Shown one piece after another: positions 9,532 through 18,549 of a DNA stretch of 64,000 bases. How positions within the stretch are numbered: the stretch's first letter is position 1; every line of letters starts with the position of its first letter. The stretch covers positions 62,001 through 126,000 of the forward strand of contig SUTU01000001.1 in assembly GCA_015152525.1 (NCBI GenBank), written 5' to 3'. This DNA is from Cyanobacteria bacterium SIG28 (GTDB taxonomy: Bacteria > Cyanobacteriota > Vampirovibrionia > Gastranaerophilales > Gastranaerophilaceae). Under the pieces are notes generated by a model. The model saw only the letters and a program-made list of their open reading frames with translations, did not search any database and was not told the origin of the DNA. The translations under genes were made by a program, and so were the position numbers.

Positions 9532-10938
9532 TTATTTTTTTAGCAACAAATTTAAACCTGCCATAAAATAATTTTTAAACTCGGTAAAAGTTCTCAAGGA
9601 TATCAGGGTTTTTAAAATAAATTTAGGTCTTAAGTAAAAACGTTTTATAGCTTGTTTATGAAGCTCAAAAATTCTTTCCTTCGATAATTCATGAGAACGA
9701 ACAGTCGGAACATAGTAAGCTGATTCAAAATCGAGTTGACCTTCTATCAGTTTATTCATCATTGCATACGCAAAAAATCTTGTTCCCGGTAATGGTGTTG
9801 CAGTATAAAAACTTATAAAATTACTATCCAATTCAATTGCAAATTTTATGGTTTCTTCAACAGTTTTTTCAGTCTCCCAAGGTAAACCTATTACGAAGTA
9901 ATTATATATTTTTATATGATTTTTTTTCAAAATTCTTACAGTATTTCTAATATCATCCAGAGTTATTTTTTTACCGATATTATCCAGCACTTCTTGTGAA
10001 CCGCTTTCAACCCCGATACTTACCAATCTGCAACCTGATTTGTACATCCAAGATGCCATTTCATCATCCATTGTATTTGCTCTGCTGTTAGCTGACCAAG
10101 TTATTTTTAAACCGCTGTCTATAATTTTTTTACACAGATCAATAGTCCATTCTCTGTCTAAATTAAATATATCTGACCAGAACAAGAAGTTTTTAATTTT
10201 GTATTTCTCAACACATTCTCTTATTTCTGCAATTATATTTTCTGCCGTTCTTGTTCTTACCTTCATGCCGGAAACCGGTGTAGCAAGGCAGAAGAAACAG
10301 TGATAAGGGCAACCTCTGGATACTTTAATAACTGCTTGTACTTTACCATTATCAGGTCTTTTATAGATTGAATTGTCAACCAAATGTCTGGCAGGAAAAG
10401 GTAAATCGTCCAAATTCTCGTTAAACGGTCTTAATTCATTTTTAATCCCTTGAAAATTATCCTTATAACAAATACCTAAAATCTCATTATCAGGAACACC
10501 TTCTAATATTTCTTTCAGCGTTAATTCCGGCTCACCCATTATAACGTAATCAATATAAGGATTTTCATAAATTACATTAGTATTATAGGTTAAAAATGGG
10601 GCACCCTTCACAATAGTTATCAAATCAGGAAAAATAGATTTTGCTTGAGCTACAGCTTCCATGTCAGATTTAAAAGTAGGTGTTGCAATATTAACAACTA
10701 AATAATCAGGACTAAAAAGTTTTAAATCATCAATAAAATTTCCACCCAAACTGTAATCCTGAATTTTTGCTTGATAACCAAGACTTTCTGCAATAGCGGC
10801 TAAATACATTAAGTCTGTAGGTGGCAACGGCGGAATTACCAATAATTCTTTTGTAGGTTGTTGGCACCTGTCTTCTCGATTTAGAACCGGCGACGGCGGA
10901 TAAATAAAAAATATTTTTTTCTTCTTTTTACCGTCCAA
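9532..10938 (-). CDS. B12-binding-domain radical SAM enzyme
   Basis: Residues 10-150 form a cobalamin-binding-type Rossmann domain (LMYLAAIAESLGYQAKIQDY, IVKGAPFLT). The radical SAM barrel follows with the cluster-binding CxxxCxxC at Cys210, Cys214 and Cys217 (RGCPYHCFFC). The architecture is that of BchE/HpnP/methylthiotransferase-like class B enzymes, which act on lipids, tetrapyrroles or unknown substrates; the substrate here is unknown. The basic C-terminus (RFYLRPKFILKTL) resembles lipid-acting members. The start is a TTG with the upstream GAGGG lying inside the end of the MFS gene; only two bases separate the genes, so they are probably coupled. It is the last gene of the rph-MFS-radical SAM run. 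Confidence 0.85.
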   Translation of the reverse strand: MDGKKKKKIFFIYPPSPVLNREDRCQQPTKELLVIPPLPPTDLMYLAAIAESLGYQAKIQDYSLGGNFIDDLKLFSPDYLVVNIATPTFKSDMEAVAQAKSIFPDLITIVKGAPFLTYNTNVIYENPYIDYVIMGEPELTLKEILEGVPDNEILGICYKDNFQGIKNELRPFNENLDDLPFPARHLVDNSIYKRPDNGKVQAVIKVSRGCPYHCFFCLATPVSGMKVRTRTAENIIAEIRECVEKYKIKNFLFWSDIFNLDREWTIDLCKKIIDSGLKITWSANSRANTMDDEMASWMYKSGCRLVSIGVESGSQEVLDNIGKKITLDDIRNTVRILKKNHIKIYNYFVIGLPWETEKTVEETIKFAIELDSNFISFYTATPLPGTRFFAYAMMNKLIEGQLDFESAYYVPTVRSHELSKERIFELHKQAIKRFYLRPKFILKTLISLRTFTEFKNYFMAGLNLLLKK

Positions 10939-10940
10939 AA

Positions 10941-12317
10941 CTAGCCCTCTTTAGATTTTTCTTTAACTTTTGAAGCTATTACAGAAGCTGTGATTAAACA
11001 AATCGCACCAATAACAAACGTATATTCCCAATGGTAGTTTACACCTTCATCAGATATGTACATACATTTATTAATAATCCAAGACACTAAAGTACATACA
11101 AAGACTTGCGGACCGGCAATAAAAATATTAAAAATACCCATTACAGAACCCTCTGTACCCGGTTTTATGTATTGAGAAAGCATCGCAAAAGGTAAAGCAC
11201 AAATACTAGCCCAACCAATACCGGATAGTGCCATTAAAGAAGCCACAATCTTTGTATCTACAGTAAATGCCATTCCGATAAATGCTAAAGCCATTGATAT
11301 CATTGATATAATATGAACTTTTTTATTTCCGTATTTTACAGATAGTACACCAATCGGAATTGCTACTAAAAAGCAAACTAAATTAAACAATGCAAAACAA
11401 ACAGAAGAATAGTTTGTTGCTGCTAAAACGACAGCGTCATAAGAAGCTTTTATTGTTTCATGCACATCTGACAAATCCGGTACACCAAAAACTCTGTGAA
11501 CTGCATATTGAGTAAAATATATCATCATGCACATATTACCAATCCAAGTAAAGAATTGCATCCAACAAATTTTACCAACTTCAGGCGACAGAGCAAAAAA
11601 GTCCTTTAAAGATTTTATAAAATTAAATTTTTCTTCTGTTTCAGATTTGGCAGTAACAGCTAATTTTCTTTCTTTTATAGCCAAGCACGTCCATAACATA
11701 CCTAACGAAAACGCTAAAGCGGCCATTATAAATTGTGCATTGATTGGCATTTGATAATTGAATGCCCACTTTAAAAACGGTGCGGTACCTGCAGCAACAA
11801 CCGAACCTAAACCAATTGCAAGACTTATATAAGAATTTGCAATTGAATGTTGTTCCGGTGGTACTACATCAGGAACCAATGCTCTGTAAGGACCTTGTGC
11901 AATGTTAACACAAGCATCTAAAATCCATATCATAATTGCCGCAAACAATAAAGCTGACCAAAGCGGCAAATTTACACCAATTAAGTTGCCAAACCAATCG
12001 GTTATATTGGCTGAATTAGGAAATGCCCATAAAGCTAAAGCTGATAAAAGAGCACCGCCTAAAAGATATGGACGACGTCTGCCAAAAGCTGTACGAGTTT
12101 TATCAGATAAAGCACCTATTAAAGGTTGCACAACCATGCCGGTAAAAGGTCCGGCTAACCAAATTAAACCAAATAAAAATGGTGATGCACCAAGTTCTTC
12201 AGTTACGGGACCCGATAATATAATTCTCATTTGCCAAGCAAATTGCAATCCAAAAAAACCTATTGCAAAACTAATAAACTTAGCAGTTGTAAACTTTTTT
12301 AAAGCAGTTTCTTCCAT
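10941..12317 (-). CDS. MFS transporter, sugar:cation symporter (SUC/GPH-like) type
   Basis: About 458 residues with 11-12 hydrophobic segments. The loop between helices 2 and 3 has SDKTRTAFGRRRPYLLGGA, the pattern of the sucrose/maltose-type transporters of the GPH and SLC45-like group, and the first helix has FGLQFAWQMR. The likely substrate is a disaccharide or related glucoside; this is a family-level inference and fits the amylases nearby. I chose the ATG that follows GAGGAGAG rather than the longer reading that would begin 30 bases upstream. It sits 32 bases after rph and 2 bases before the radical SAM gene. Confidence 0.85.
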   Translation of the reverse strand: MEETALKKFTTAKFISFAIGFFGLQFAWQMRIILSGPVTEELGASPFLFGLIWLAGPFTGMVVQPLIGALSDKTRTAFGRRRPYLLGGALLSALALWAFPNSANITDWFGNLIGVNLPLWSALLFAAIMIWILDACVNIAQGPYRALVPDVVPPEQHSIANSYISLAIGLGSVVAAGTAPFLKWAFNYQMPINAQFIMAALAFSLGMLWTCLAIKERKLAVTAKSETEEKFNFIKSLKDFFALSPEVGKICWMQFFTWIGNMCMMIYFTQYAVHRVFGVPDLSDVHETIKASYDAVVLAATNYSSVCFALFNLVCFLVAIPIGVLSVKYGNKKVHIISMISMALAFIGMAFTVDTKIVASLMALSGIGWASICALPFAMLSQYIKPGTEGSVMGIFNIFIAGPQVFVCTLVSWIINKCMYISDEGVNYHWEYTFVIGAICLITASVIASKVKEKSKEG

Positions 12318-12349
12318 TAATCTCTCCTCACACAACCTGTTATACAAGT

Positions 12350-13045
12350 TTAATACATTTGAATAATTTTATCAATACCGGATTTAGCAACTGCAAACAA
12401 TTCCTGCATTTTTTCATATTCGTAAGGTTCACCCTCTGAAGTTGTTTGAAAATCTATTATTTTCCCGCTTTTTGTCAAAATAACATTCGAATCTACCTGT
12501 GCATGAGAATCTTCTTCATAATTCAAATCAAGTTTTATTTCACCATCAACAATACCTATAGAAATTGCAGCTATCGGTTCAATTATAGGATTTTCTTGCA
12601 AATCACCTGATGCAATAAGTTTTGATATCGCATCTTGTAATGCCAAATAACCGCCACAAATACTTGCCGTTCTGGTTCCGCCATCAGCCTGAATAACATC
12701 TGCATCAATCGTAATAGTCATTTTAGGCATTTTTTCTAAATTTACACAAGCTCTCAAACTTCTGCCGATAAGTCTTTGAATTTCATGTGTTCTTCCGGAA
12801 ACTTTATCACGTTCTCTCTTGCACCTTGTATTTGTCGCAGAAGGTAAAAGTGAATACTCCGCAGTAACCCAACCTCGTTCATCGTCATCAGACATCCATT
12901 TTGGCTTTTTTAAATCAACTGATGCTGTAACAATAACTTTTGTATCGCCAAATTCAACCAAAACAGAACCTAAAGCGTGTTTCGTAAAATTGTGAGTAAA
13001 TTTTATTTCTCTAAGCTGATTATTTTCTCTACCGTCTAATCTCAT
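12350..13045 (-). CDS. rph: Ribonuclease PH
   Basis: A phosphorolytic 3' to 5' exoribonuclease that trims tRNA 3' ends. The protein starts MRLDGRENNQLR and shows GSVLVEFGDTKV, the RERDKVSGRTHEIQRLIGRSLR segment with the phosphate- and RNA-binding arginines, and the DADVIQADGGTRTA motif with catalytic acidic residues. At 231 residues it is a few residues shorter than most homologues, mainly at the C-terminus. GGAGGAG stands before the ATG. It is the first gene of a three-gene minus-strand unit and is divergent from waaA. Confidence 0.96.
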   Translation of the reverse strand: MRLDGRENNQLREIKFTHNFTKHALGSVLVEFGDTKVIVTASVDLKKPKWMSDDDERGWVTAEYSLLPSATNTRCKRERDKVSGRTHEIQRLIGRSLRACVNLEKMPKMTITIDADVIQADGGTRTASICGGYLALQDAISKLIASGDLQENPIIEPIAAISIGIVDGEIKLDLNYEEDSHAQVDSNVILTKSGKIIDFQTTSEGEPYEYEKMQELFAVAKSGIDKIIQMY

Positions 13046-13095
13046 ATAAACTCCTCCGTCTAAAATAATTTTATCATAAATAAAACTTTTGTTTT

Positions 13096-13104
13096 TGCTA
13101 TAAT
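13096..13104 (+). promoter_or_regulatory. Extended -10 promoter for waaA
   Basis: TGCTATAAT (TG at 13096-13097, TATAAT at 13099-13104) lies 35 bases before the waaA ATG. A clear -35 is absent, as expected for an extended -10 promoter. Confidence 0.6.
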
Positions 13105-13138
13105 CATTGTAAGAATAATATTTTAGGGGGTTATTGAA

Positions 13139-14374
13139 ATGATTGAATTTCTTAGTAATTTAATGTTTAAAGCAATAAAACCGATTGCTACTAGAATAAT
13201 TTTAAAAAAAGGATATCCCCAAGACGCCGTTAACAGAAAATGCGGAATTATTCCGGAAGAAGGTTTTCAAGAGAAAGACAATGTAATAATGTTCCACGGC
13301 GTTTCCGTTGGTGAAACTAACGCTTTGGAAAACCTTATTAAACAAGCTCGTCAAGAATTTCCGTCTTCAAAGTTAGTTTATACAACAGGAACATACACCG
13401 GTCAAGAACTTGCTAAAAAGAAATTCTCAGACACAGTTGATTTAATCACCTATTTTCCGGCAGATTTCCCTTGTGTAATAAAAAAATTCTTAGATAAAGT
13501 TAATCCGTCTGTTGTTATGATTGCAGAAACTGAAATTTGGCCGTTTTTTGCAAGAGAATGCAAAAAAAGAGGTATAAAATTATACATCATAAACGGTAGA
13601 ATATCGGACTCGACTTTTAAATCATATAACGCATTCAAATTTATTTTTAAATACTTCCTTAGTTTTTATGCAGGTATTTTTACCCAAAGTGAAGATGATA
13701 ATAATAAATTTTTAGCTCTTGGAGCAAATCCGCAAACTACAAAAAAGATGAGTAATTTAAAATTCGATATAAAAAAGCCTGATATTAATATAAATTTTGT
13801 AAAATCAAATAATAGAATTTTTCTGGCAGGTTCAACTCATTCTGGTGAAGATGAAATTGTTTTAAATTGTTTTAAGCAATTAAAGCAAAAACACCCTGAT
13901 CTTAAAATGATTCTTGCACCTCGACACTTAACCAGAACTGAAGAAGTTAAAGCACTTATTGAAAAATATGGATTTGATTATGCGTTGCGTTCAGAAGGAA
14001 AAACTGACTTAGACGGTATCGCTGTATTATTACTCGATACACTTGGCGAGCTTGGGAAAATGTATAACTTTGCTGATGTATCTTTTATTGGTGGTAGCTT
14101 TAACAAAACCGGCGGACACAACCCATTAGAATCTATCGTTTTTAATAAACCTGTTATTTCAGGACCATCAATTCATAATTTTAAAGATATATATTCTATT
14201 ATAAAAAAGGCTGATGCAGGATTTGTGGTTGAAAACGAACAAGAACTCTACAATATTTCTGACAAATTATTCTCTGACTCTGATTATTATAAAAATATTA
14301 TAGATAATTGTAAAAATGTTTTCGCTGAACAACAAGGTGCTTTGCAGTTTGTTATCAATATTCTCAACAAATAA
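13139..14374 (+). CDS. waaA: 3-deoxy-D-manno-octulosonic acid (Kdo) transferase
   Basis: WaaA (KdtA) adds Kdo from CMP-Kdo to lipid A precursor at the inner membrane. The N-terminal hydrophobic anchor (about 1-22) is followed by the GT-B fold. Visible motifs are VSVGETNA with the catalytic Glu (about 59), TTGTYTGQELA, AETEIWPFF, the C-terminal GSTHSGEDE and the CMP-binding GGSFNKTGGHNPLE. The 411-residue length is normal. With kdsC at 53833 it indicates an outer membrane containing LPS. It is preceded by a GGGGG ribosome site and its own extended -10 promoter; it appears monocistronic. Confidence 0.95.
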   Translation: MIEFLSNLMFKAIKPIATRIILKKGYPQDAVNRKCGIIPEEGFQEKDNVIMFHGVSVGETNALENLIKQARQEFPSSKLVYTTGTYTGQELAKKKFSDTVDLITYFPADFPCVIKKFLDKVNPSVVMIAETEIWPFFARECKKRGIKLYIINGRISDSTFKSYNAFKFIFKYFLSFYAGIFTQSEDDNNKFLALGANPQTTKKMSNLKFDIKKPDININFVKSNNRIFLAGSTHSGEDEIVLNCFKQLKQKHPDLKMILAPRHLTRTEEVKALIEKYGFDYALRSEGKTDLDGIAVLLLDTLGELGKMYNFADVSFIGGSFNKTGGHNPLESIVFNKPVISGPSIHNFKDIYSIIKKADAGFVVENEQELYNISDKLFSDSDYYKNIIDNCKNVFAEQQGALQFVINILNK

Positions 14375-14401
14375 TTACATAAAAATTTTTTATTTATGTA
14401 A
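14375..14401 (+). terminator. Possible hairpin terminator after waaA
   Basis: A 9-bp perfect stem (TTACATAAA / TTTATGTAA) with an AT-rich loop directly follows the waaA stop. The U-tract after it is weak, so this is a possible rather than certain terminator. Confidence 0.4.
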
Positions 14402-14403
14402 AC

Positions 14404-14469
14404 TTTTGTAACAACTTTTGTCAAAATCCTAAAGTTTTTCAAAAAAATGCCGTAATAGGTAATATAAGG
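14404..14469 (+). promoter_or_regulatory. Shared 66-bp upstream block (copy 2)
   Basis: This block ends 23 bases before the ATG of the 120-residue gene. It matches the block at 9443-9508 (minus strand) at about three quarters of positions over the same 66-bp length. The likely -10 is TAATAT at 14460-14465. Confidence 0.65.
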
Positions 14470-14492
14470 AAAAAACGAAAAGGAGTAAAAAA

Positions 14493-14855
14493 ATGGCAGA
14501 CGGTATCGGAAGAATAATGGGCGGAAGCAATTACGGTATTGGCGGATATGGAGCACACCATGCAAATGGTGAACAAACACAAGAACCAACCGTTGAGCCT
14601 AAGGTTAATAATTATGAAGAAACTCAACTTGATCCTACAAAAGTTATGGATTTTATGGCTAAAAATAACATTTATGTTGGACAAGTAAAAACTACAGCAC
14701 CTGTAGATTTAGATCCAGCAACTAAAGAAAGAATTGCCGGATATATGGAAAACTTTGAAATCATCTACAACTTAATTATTGATGAGTTTGGTGAGGATCT
14801 TGCGCCAGTAGTAGCAGATTATGTTATGGATTATTTAATTGATACTGCTGCTTAG
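14493..14855 (+). CDS. Small conserved-looking protein of unknown function
   Basis: A 120-residue acidic protein. The first 25 residues are Gly-rich (GIGRIMGGSNYGIGGYGAHH), the middle is polar, and residues 70-118 form two or three amphipathic helices rich in Asp, Glu, Tyr and Met. There is no signal peptide, no cysteine and no membrane segment. I do not recognise a family. AAAAGGAG precedes the ATG and a clean terminator follows, so it is a single-gene unit. Its upstream region closely matches that of the 494-residue coiled-coil protein at 7932-9416, suggesting the two are made together. Confidence 0.75.
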   Translation: MADGIGRIMGGSNYGIGGYGAHHANGEQTQEPTVEPKVNNYEETQLDPTKVMDFMAKNNIYVGQVKTTAPVDLDPATKERIAGYMENFEIIYNLIIDEFGEDLAPVVADYVMDYLIDTAA

Positions 14856-14895
14856 AAAAAATTACAAATTTAAACTTCTACACAATTCACTTCTG

Positions 14896-14920
14896 AGGCT
14901 AATATTATTAGCCTTTTTTA
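14896..14920 (+). terminator. Rho-independent terminator
   Basis: An 8-bp perfect stem AGGCTAAT / ATTAGCCT with a 3-base loop is followed by TTTTTT. It lies 40 bases after the stop of the 120-residue gene. Confidence 0.85.
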
Positions 14921-14947
14921 TTGTAATAAATTATAAATTCAACGCTT

Positions 14948-14993
14948 TTATCACATTTCTCAAATTGTGTTACAATCAATGTTATGCTACAAT
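14948..14993 (+). promoter_or_regulatory. Overlapping promoters for the cysteine-cluster gene
   Basis: Two candidates overlap. One is TTATCA-N17-TACAAT (14948-14976). The other is TTGTGT-N17-TACAAT with an extended TGC (-10 at 14988-14993). The second would start transcription only about six bases before the ATG at 15007. Confidence 0.5.
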
Positions 14994-15006
14994 TACTCGG
15001 TAGTAT

Positions 15007-15606
15007 ATGATTGATTTTGATAGGCTAAAACTTTATAAACAATATCTGAATACAATTCAACCTTATTTAGATAAGTATTTTGAAGATCAAAAAGAGTATT
15101 TATCTTGCCAAAAAGGTTGTTCTCATTGTTGCAGAAATGGTTCATATCCGTACTCAAATTTAGAGTTTGAGTATTTAAAAATAGGTTTGCTAAAAATGGA
15201 TTTGAATGAGCAAAAAGGTGTTATAAGAAGAATTCAGAAACTAAAAGCAGATTATCAAAAAGTTGAAAACAAGGAGAAATATATGTACGAATGTCCTTTT
15301 ATAAATGAAGAAGGAATTTGTACCGTATATGAATATAGAGGCATAATATGCCGAGTCTTTGGGCTTTTAAAAACCTGTGATGATGGTGAAATCGTTATTC
15401 CTTTTTGTCAAAATCTCGGCTTAAATTACTCCAAAGTTTATAACAAAGAGTCTCGAAAAATAGACAATGATTTAGTAAAAAAATTTGGCTACAAAAACAC
15501 GCCTAAAGCTTACGATTTAAGCTTTAAAACATTAATGCGAGAAGACATGTTCGAAAATGCTAAAATTGATTTTGGGGAAATAAAATCACTTGTTGAATGG
15601 TTGTAA
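15007..15606 (+). CDS. YkgJ-family cysteine-cluster protein
   Basis: A 199-residue protein with the CxxxCxxCC pattern near the N-terminus (SCQKGCSHCCRNG, about residues 34-46) and later cysteines in YECPFINEEGICTVYEYRGIICRVFG. This is the zinc- or Fe-S-chelating YkgJ/UPF0153 pattern, whose cellular role is poorly known. There is no signal peptide. No Shine-Dalgarno site precedes the ATG, and a strong extended -10 sits so close that the mRNA may have an almost absent leader. The next gene is convergent, 8 bases away. Confidence 0.8.
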   Translation: MIDFDRLKLYKQYLNTIQPYLDKYFEDQKEYLSCQKGCSHCCRNGSYPYSNLEFEYLKIGLLKMDLNEQKGVIRRIQKLKADYQKVENKEKYMYECPFINEEGICTVYEYRGIICRVFGLLKTCDDGEIVIPFCQNLGLNYSKVYNKESRKIDNDLVKKFGYKNTPKAYDLSFKTLMREDMFENAKIDFGEIKSLVEWL

Positions 15607-15614
15607 CAAACCTC

Positions 15615-16325
15615 TTACTTCTCACAGACACAAAAGTCCTCAATTAGCAGAGCATAAACATTTTCTCCTTGTTTAGCTCTATAGTGTAAACCTGGAGTTA
15701 TTAAACCTGTTAATAATCCGACACCGCAACCTACAGGAATACCAATAGCAAACCCTGTTCCAAGCTTTGCCGGGTTAGGGATAAATGCGAAACCCACACC
15801 GGCACCTGCACCAACAATCCCGCCGGTTATAGTTGAAAGAAACAGCTTACCGGCTGTCATCCAGCCATCTTCTTTCAGTTTACAATCCTTTGTAAAAGGT
15901 CTTGCTTTTATATCAATACAAGTATTATCAGGTAAAACTATTTTTCTAAAAATCAAGCTTACTCTGGCATTCTTATTAAAAACCTTAGGTTGTTCAATTT
16001 TTATAACCTCTGCAACAATTTTTGTACATGCCGGTAAAATCAAAGTTCCCTCACATGTATACAACGCTTCAGGAACATTAAAGTGCACTAAATCTCCTGC
16101 TTTATGACATTTGGAATAAAAAACGTCATTAAAAGTAAATTGTAAAACATTACCCTCCTTTACAATACGCTGTAAATTGTTTATTACAACTTGATTGCAT
16201 GGCGCTTTGGGATGAACATCCAAATGTTCTATATGACAATTATTACAACAATCTGCCATTACAGATAACGAATTTAAACTTAATAAAGTAATAAGGGTAA
16301 ATACTACAAAAAACCTGTTAAACAT
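15615..16325 (-). CDS. Secreted cysteine-rich protein with glycine-zipper segment
   Basis: About 236 residues. An N-terminal signal peptide (MFNRFFVVFTLITLLSLNSL, then SVMA) is followed by a CCNNC cysteine cluster. A beta-rich middle follows (ALYTCEGTLILPACTKIVAEV). A Gly/Ala-rich hydrophobic stretch (TITGGIVGAGAGVGFAF, about 165-205) looks like a membrane-inserting glycine zipper. More cysteines lie at the end (EDFCVCEK). I do not recognise a named family; it is probably periplasmic or outer-membrane associated. I used the ATG with GGAGTG eight bases upstream rather than the TTG two codons earlier. Confidence 0.75.
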   Translation of the reverse strand: MFNRFFVVFTLITLLSLNSLSVMADCCNNCHIEHLDVHPKAPCNQVVINNLQRIVKEGNVLQFTFNDVFYSKCHKAGDLVHFNVPEALYTCEGTLILPACTKIVAEVIKIEQPKVFNKNARVSLIFRKIVLPDNTCIDIKARPFTKDCKLKEDGWMTAGKLFLSTITGGIVGAGAGVGFAFIPNPAKLGTGFAIGIPVGCGVGLLTGLITPGLHYRAKQGENVYALLIEDFCVCEK

Positions 16326-16398
16326 ATCCAAACACTCCTATTTTTTTAACGACAACACAGTATAACAGACGTTATTATGTTTTTCAATTCTTTTGTAC

Positions 16399-16404
16399 TA
16401 TAAT
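16399..16404 (+). promoter_or_regulatory. Likely -10 element for the DUF475 gene
   Basis: TATAAT occurs 32 bases before the chosen ATG in the divergent spacer. The matching -35 is weak. Confidence 0.4.
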
Positions 16405-16435
16405 TATTATTAAATTAGTTAGTATGGGTGTTTAT

Positions 16436-17473
16436 ATGTTTAAATATTTTTTTAGTTCAATTTTAGTTACTATATTAGGCTTATTAGGTGCATACCTTTG
16501 GGGTGAACACGTTCATAGCGGAACCGGACTCACCTGTGTTTTTATAGCATTCGTTTTAGCAGTACTAGAGATAAGTTTATCCTTTGATAATGCTGTTGTT
16601 AACGCAATGAAACTTGAACAAATGTCTGAAAAATGGAGACACAGATTTATAACATGGGGGATTTTGATTGCTGTTTTTGGTATGCGTTTTGTATTCCCTT
16701 TAGCAGTTGTTGCAATATTTGCTAAACTTGATATTTTAACAGTATTAAATATGGCGTTAAATGATGTTAACCAGTATGCACACTATTTAGAACTAACCCA
16801 TGCGCCAATTGTTGCTTTTGGTGGTGCATTTTTGTTAATGCTGTTTTTGGATTATTTTACGGAAGGAGAAAAAGATTTACATTGGATTCATTGGCTTGAA
16901 GTTAGGCTGCAAAAGCTAAATAAAATTAAAGGTGTTTGCACACTTATCACACTTTTAGTTCTAGGTTTGTTGATGCAAAAAATAGAACCGTCTATGCAAA
17001 TGAATGTTTTAAAATCAGGTGTTGCCGGTATTCTAACTTATTTGGCAATAGACGGATTGGCAGAATGGTTAGAAAAGAAACAAGAAGAACGTGCCAAACT
17101 TTGTGCAGAAACGGTTAAGTGTTCCGGACTGGTTGGTTTTTTGTACTTAGAACTTATTGATGCTTCATTCTCTTTAGACGGTGTTTTAGGTGCATTTGCT
17201 TTAAGCAAAGATATATTAATAATTACAATCGGTTTATTTATCGGCGCTATGTTTGTTAGGTCTTTAACAATAATGCTGGTAGAAAAGAAAACTCTAAAAC
17301 AATTCTGTTACTTGGAACACGGTGCACATTGGGCTATCGGAACACTTGCGGCGTTAATGTTTGTTTCGACTTTTGCGCATGTCCCGGAAGTTGTTACCGG
17401 ATTATTAGGTTTAGCCTTTATTCTAAGCGCATTCGTTTGTTCGCTAATTAAAAATAAGGATATTTGTGAATAA
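16436..17473 (+). CDS. DUF475 / TerC-like integral membrane protein
   Basis: A polytopic membrane protein with about nine hydrophobic helices. The segment LAVLEISLSFDNAVVNA near the N-terminus and LELIDASFSLDGVLGAF in the second half are the paired acidic in-membrane motifs of TerC and DUF475 proteins, which are linked to metal (manganese or calcium) export or co-translocational metallation. An ATG 12 bases upstream is also possible; I prefer this one because GGGTG is spaced for it and it gives the usual MFKYF-type family start. The stop overlaps the start of the next gene by one base, indicating an operon with the nucleotidyltransferase and glycosyltransferase. Confidence 0.85.
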   Translation: MFKYFFSSILVTILGLLGAYLWGEHVHSGTGLTCVFIAFVLAVLEISLSFDNAVVNAMKLEQMSEKWRHRFITWGILIAVFGMRFVFPLAVVAIFAKLDILTVLNMALNDVNQYAHYLELTHAPIVAFGGAFLLMLFLDYFTEGEKDLHWIHWLEVRLQKLNKIKGVCTLITLLVLGLLMQKIEPSMQMNVLKSGVAGILTYLAIDGLAEWLEKKQEERAKLCAETVKCSGLVGFLYLELIDASFSLDGVLGAFALSKDILIITIGLFIGAMFVRSLTIMLVEKKTLKQFCYLEHGAHWAIGTLAALMFVSTFAHVPEVVTGLLGLAFILSAFVCSLIKNKDICE

Positions 17474-18549
17474 TGAAACTTAAAGACAAAAATCTTTATT
17501 ATGTTGGAGGTGTAGTTAGGGATGAAATCCTTGGCATAAAAAGCTTTGACAAAGATTTTTGTTACGAAGGAAATGCTATAATTTTCTCTCAAAATCTAAA
17601 CAAACTCAGAGAAAATCCGGATTTTGGAACAGTCAGAGTATTATTCAACAACGAAGAAATTGATATAGCTTCCACTCGTACTGAAAAATACCCTAAACCC
17701 GGTCATTTGCCTGTTGTTGACAAAATCGGATGCTCCCTAAAAGAAGATTTGCAACGAAGAGATTTTTCAATCAATGCTATGGCCAAGAATACTGTAACAG
17801 GTGAAATTACAGATTTTTTTGACGGTTTAGAGGATATAGAAAACAAAAAAATACGAGTTTTGCATGATAATAGCTTTATTGACGATCCTTCCAGAATTTT
17901 ACGTGGTTTAAAATTTGCTGTCAGATTTGGTTTTGAACTAGAAACTCATACCAAAAAGCTGCAAGATGAATATTTAAACAATATTAATTATGATATGAGT
18001 TTTCATCGCATAAAAAAAGAGTTAAAAGAAACTTTTAATCTCAATAACGAAAAGGCTTTTGAGATTTTTATTTCCCAAAATATATATAAATTATTGGGCG
18101 AAAATCAAAATACCCCTCAAATAAAAACTTCTATACAAAAGCTGGTTGAAGCTCATAAACCTAAAAATATTTGGTTAGTTTATGCCGGCTTATTTAATTT
18201 GGAAAAACTTGAACTAAATACTGAAGAACAAGAGATTATAAATTCTTATAATTCAATAAAGAATGAATTTCCTCGAAACGACTTTGAAATTTATAAACTA
18301 TTCTCAAATTTACCGTTAGAATCTATTTTACTTTATGCAATAAGCGTTGACAAAAATATCGCAACAAGATTTTTGGATTTTCTATCAGAAATCAAGTTAG
18401 AAACTTCCGGCGAAGATTTGATAAAATTAGGATTTAAGCAAGGTAAAATTTTTAAGCATATTTTTGAAAAAACTCTGGAATACAAAATTAATAACCCTTA
18501 CATAACCAAATCTGACGAAATTGAATTTATAAAGGAGAATTTCCTATGA
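17473..18549 (+). CDS. CCA-adding / poly(A) polymerase-type nucleotidyltransferase
   Basis: The N-terminal class II nucleotidyltransferase head has YYVGGVVRDEILG (about 9-21), the metal-binding DKD (26-28), TEKYPKPGHLP and the RRDFSINAMA motif (about 93-102). DDPSRILRGLKFAVRFGFE (about 134-152) follows. The C-terminal helical region is divergent. It may add CCA to tRNA or poly(A) tails; sequence alone does not decide, since cyanobacteria can split these roles between enzymes. It overlaps its upstream neighbour by one base and the downstream glycosyltransferase by four (ATGA). Confidence 0.85.
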   Translation: MKLKDKNLYYVGGVVRDEILGIKSFDKDFCYEGNAIIFSQNLNKLRENPDFGTVRVLFNNEEIDIASTRTEKYPKPGHLPVVDKIGCSLKEDLQRRDFSINAMAKNTVTGEITDFFDGLEDIENKKIRVLHDNSFIDDPSRILRGLKFAVRFGFELETHTKKLQDEYLNNINYDMSFHRIKKELKETFNLNNEKAFEIFISQNIYKLLGENQNTPQIKTSIQKLVEAHKPKNIWLVYAGLFNLEKLELNTEEQEIINSYNSIKNEFPRNDFEIYKLFSNLPLESILLYAISVDKNIATRFLDFLSEIKLETSGEDLIKLGFKQGKIFKHIFEKTLEYKINNPYITKSDEIEFIKENFL

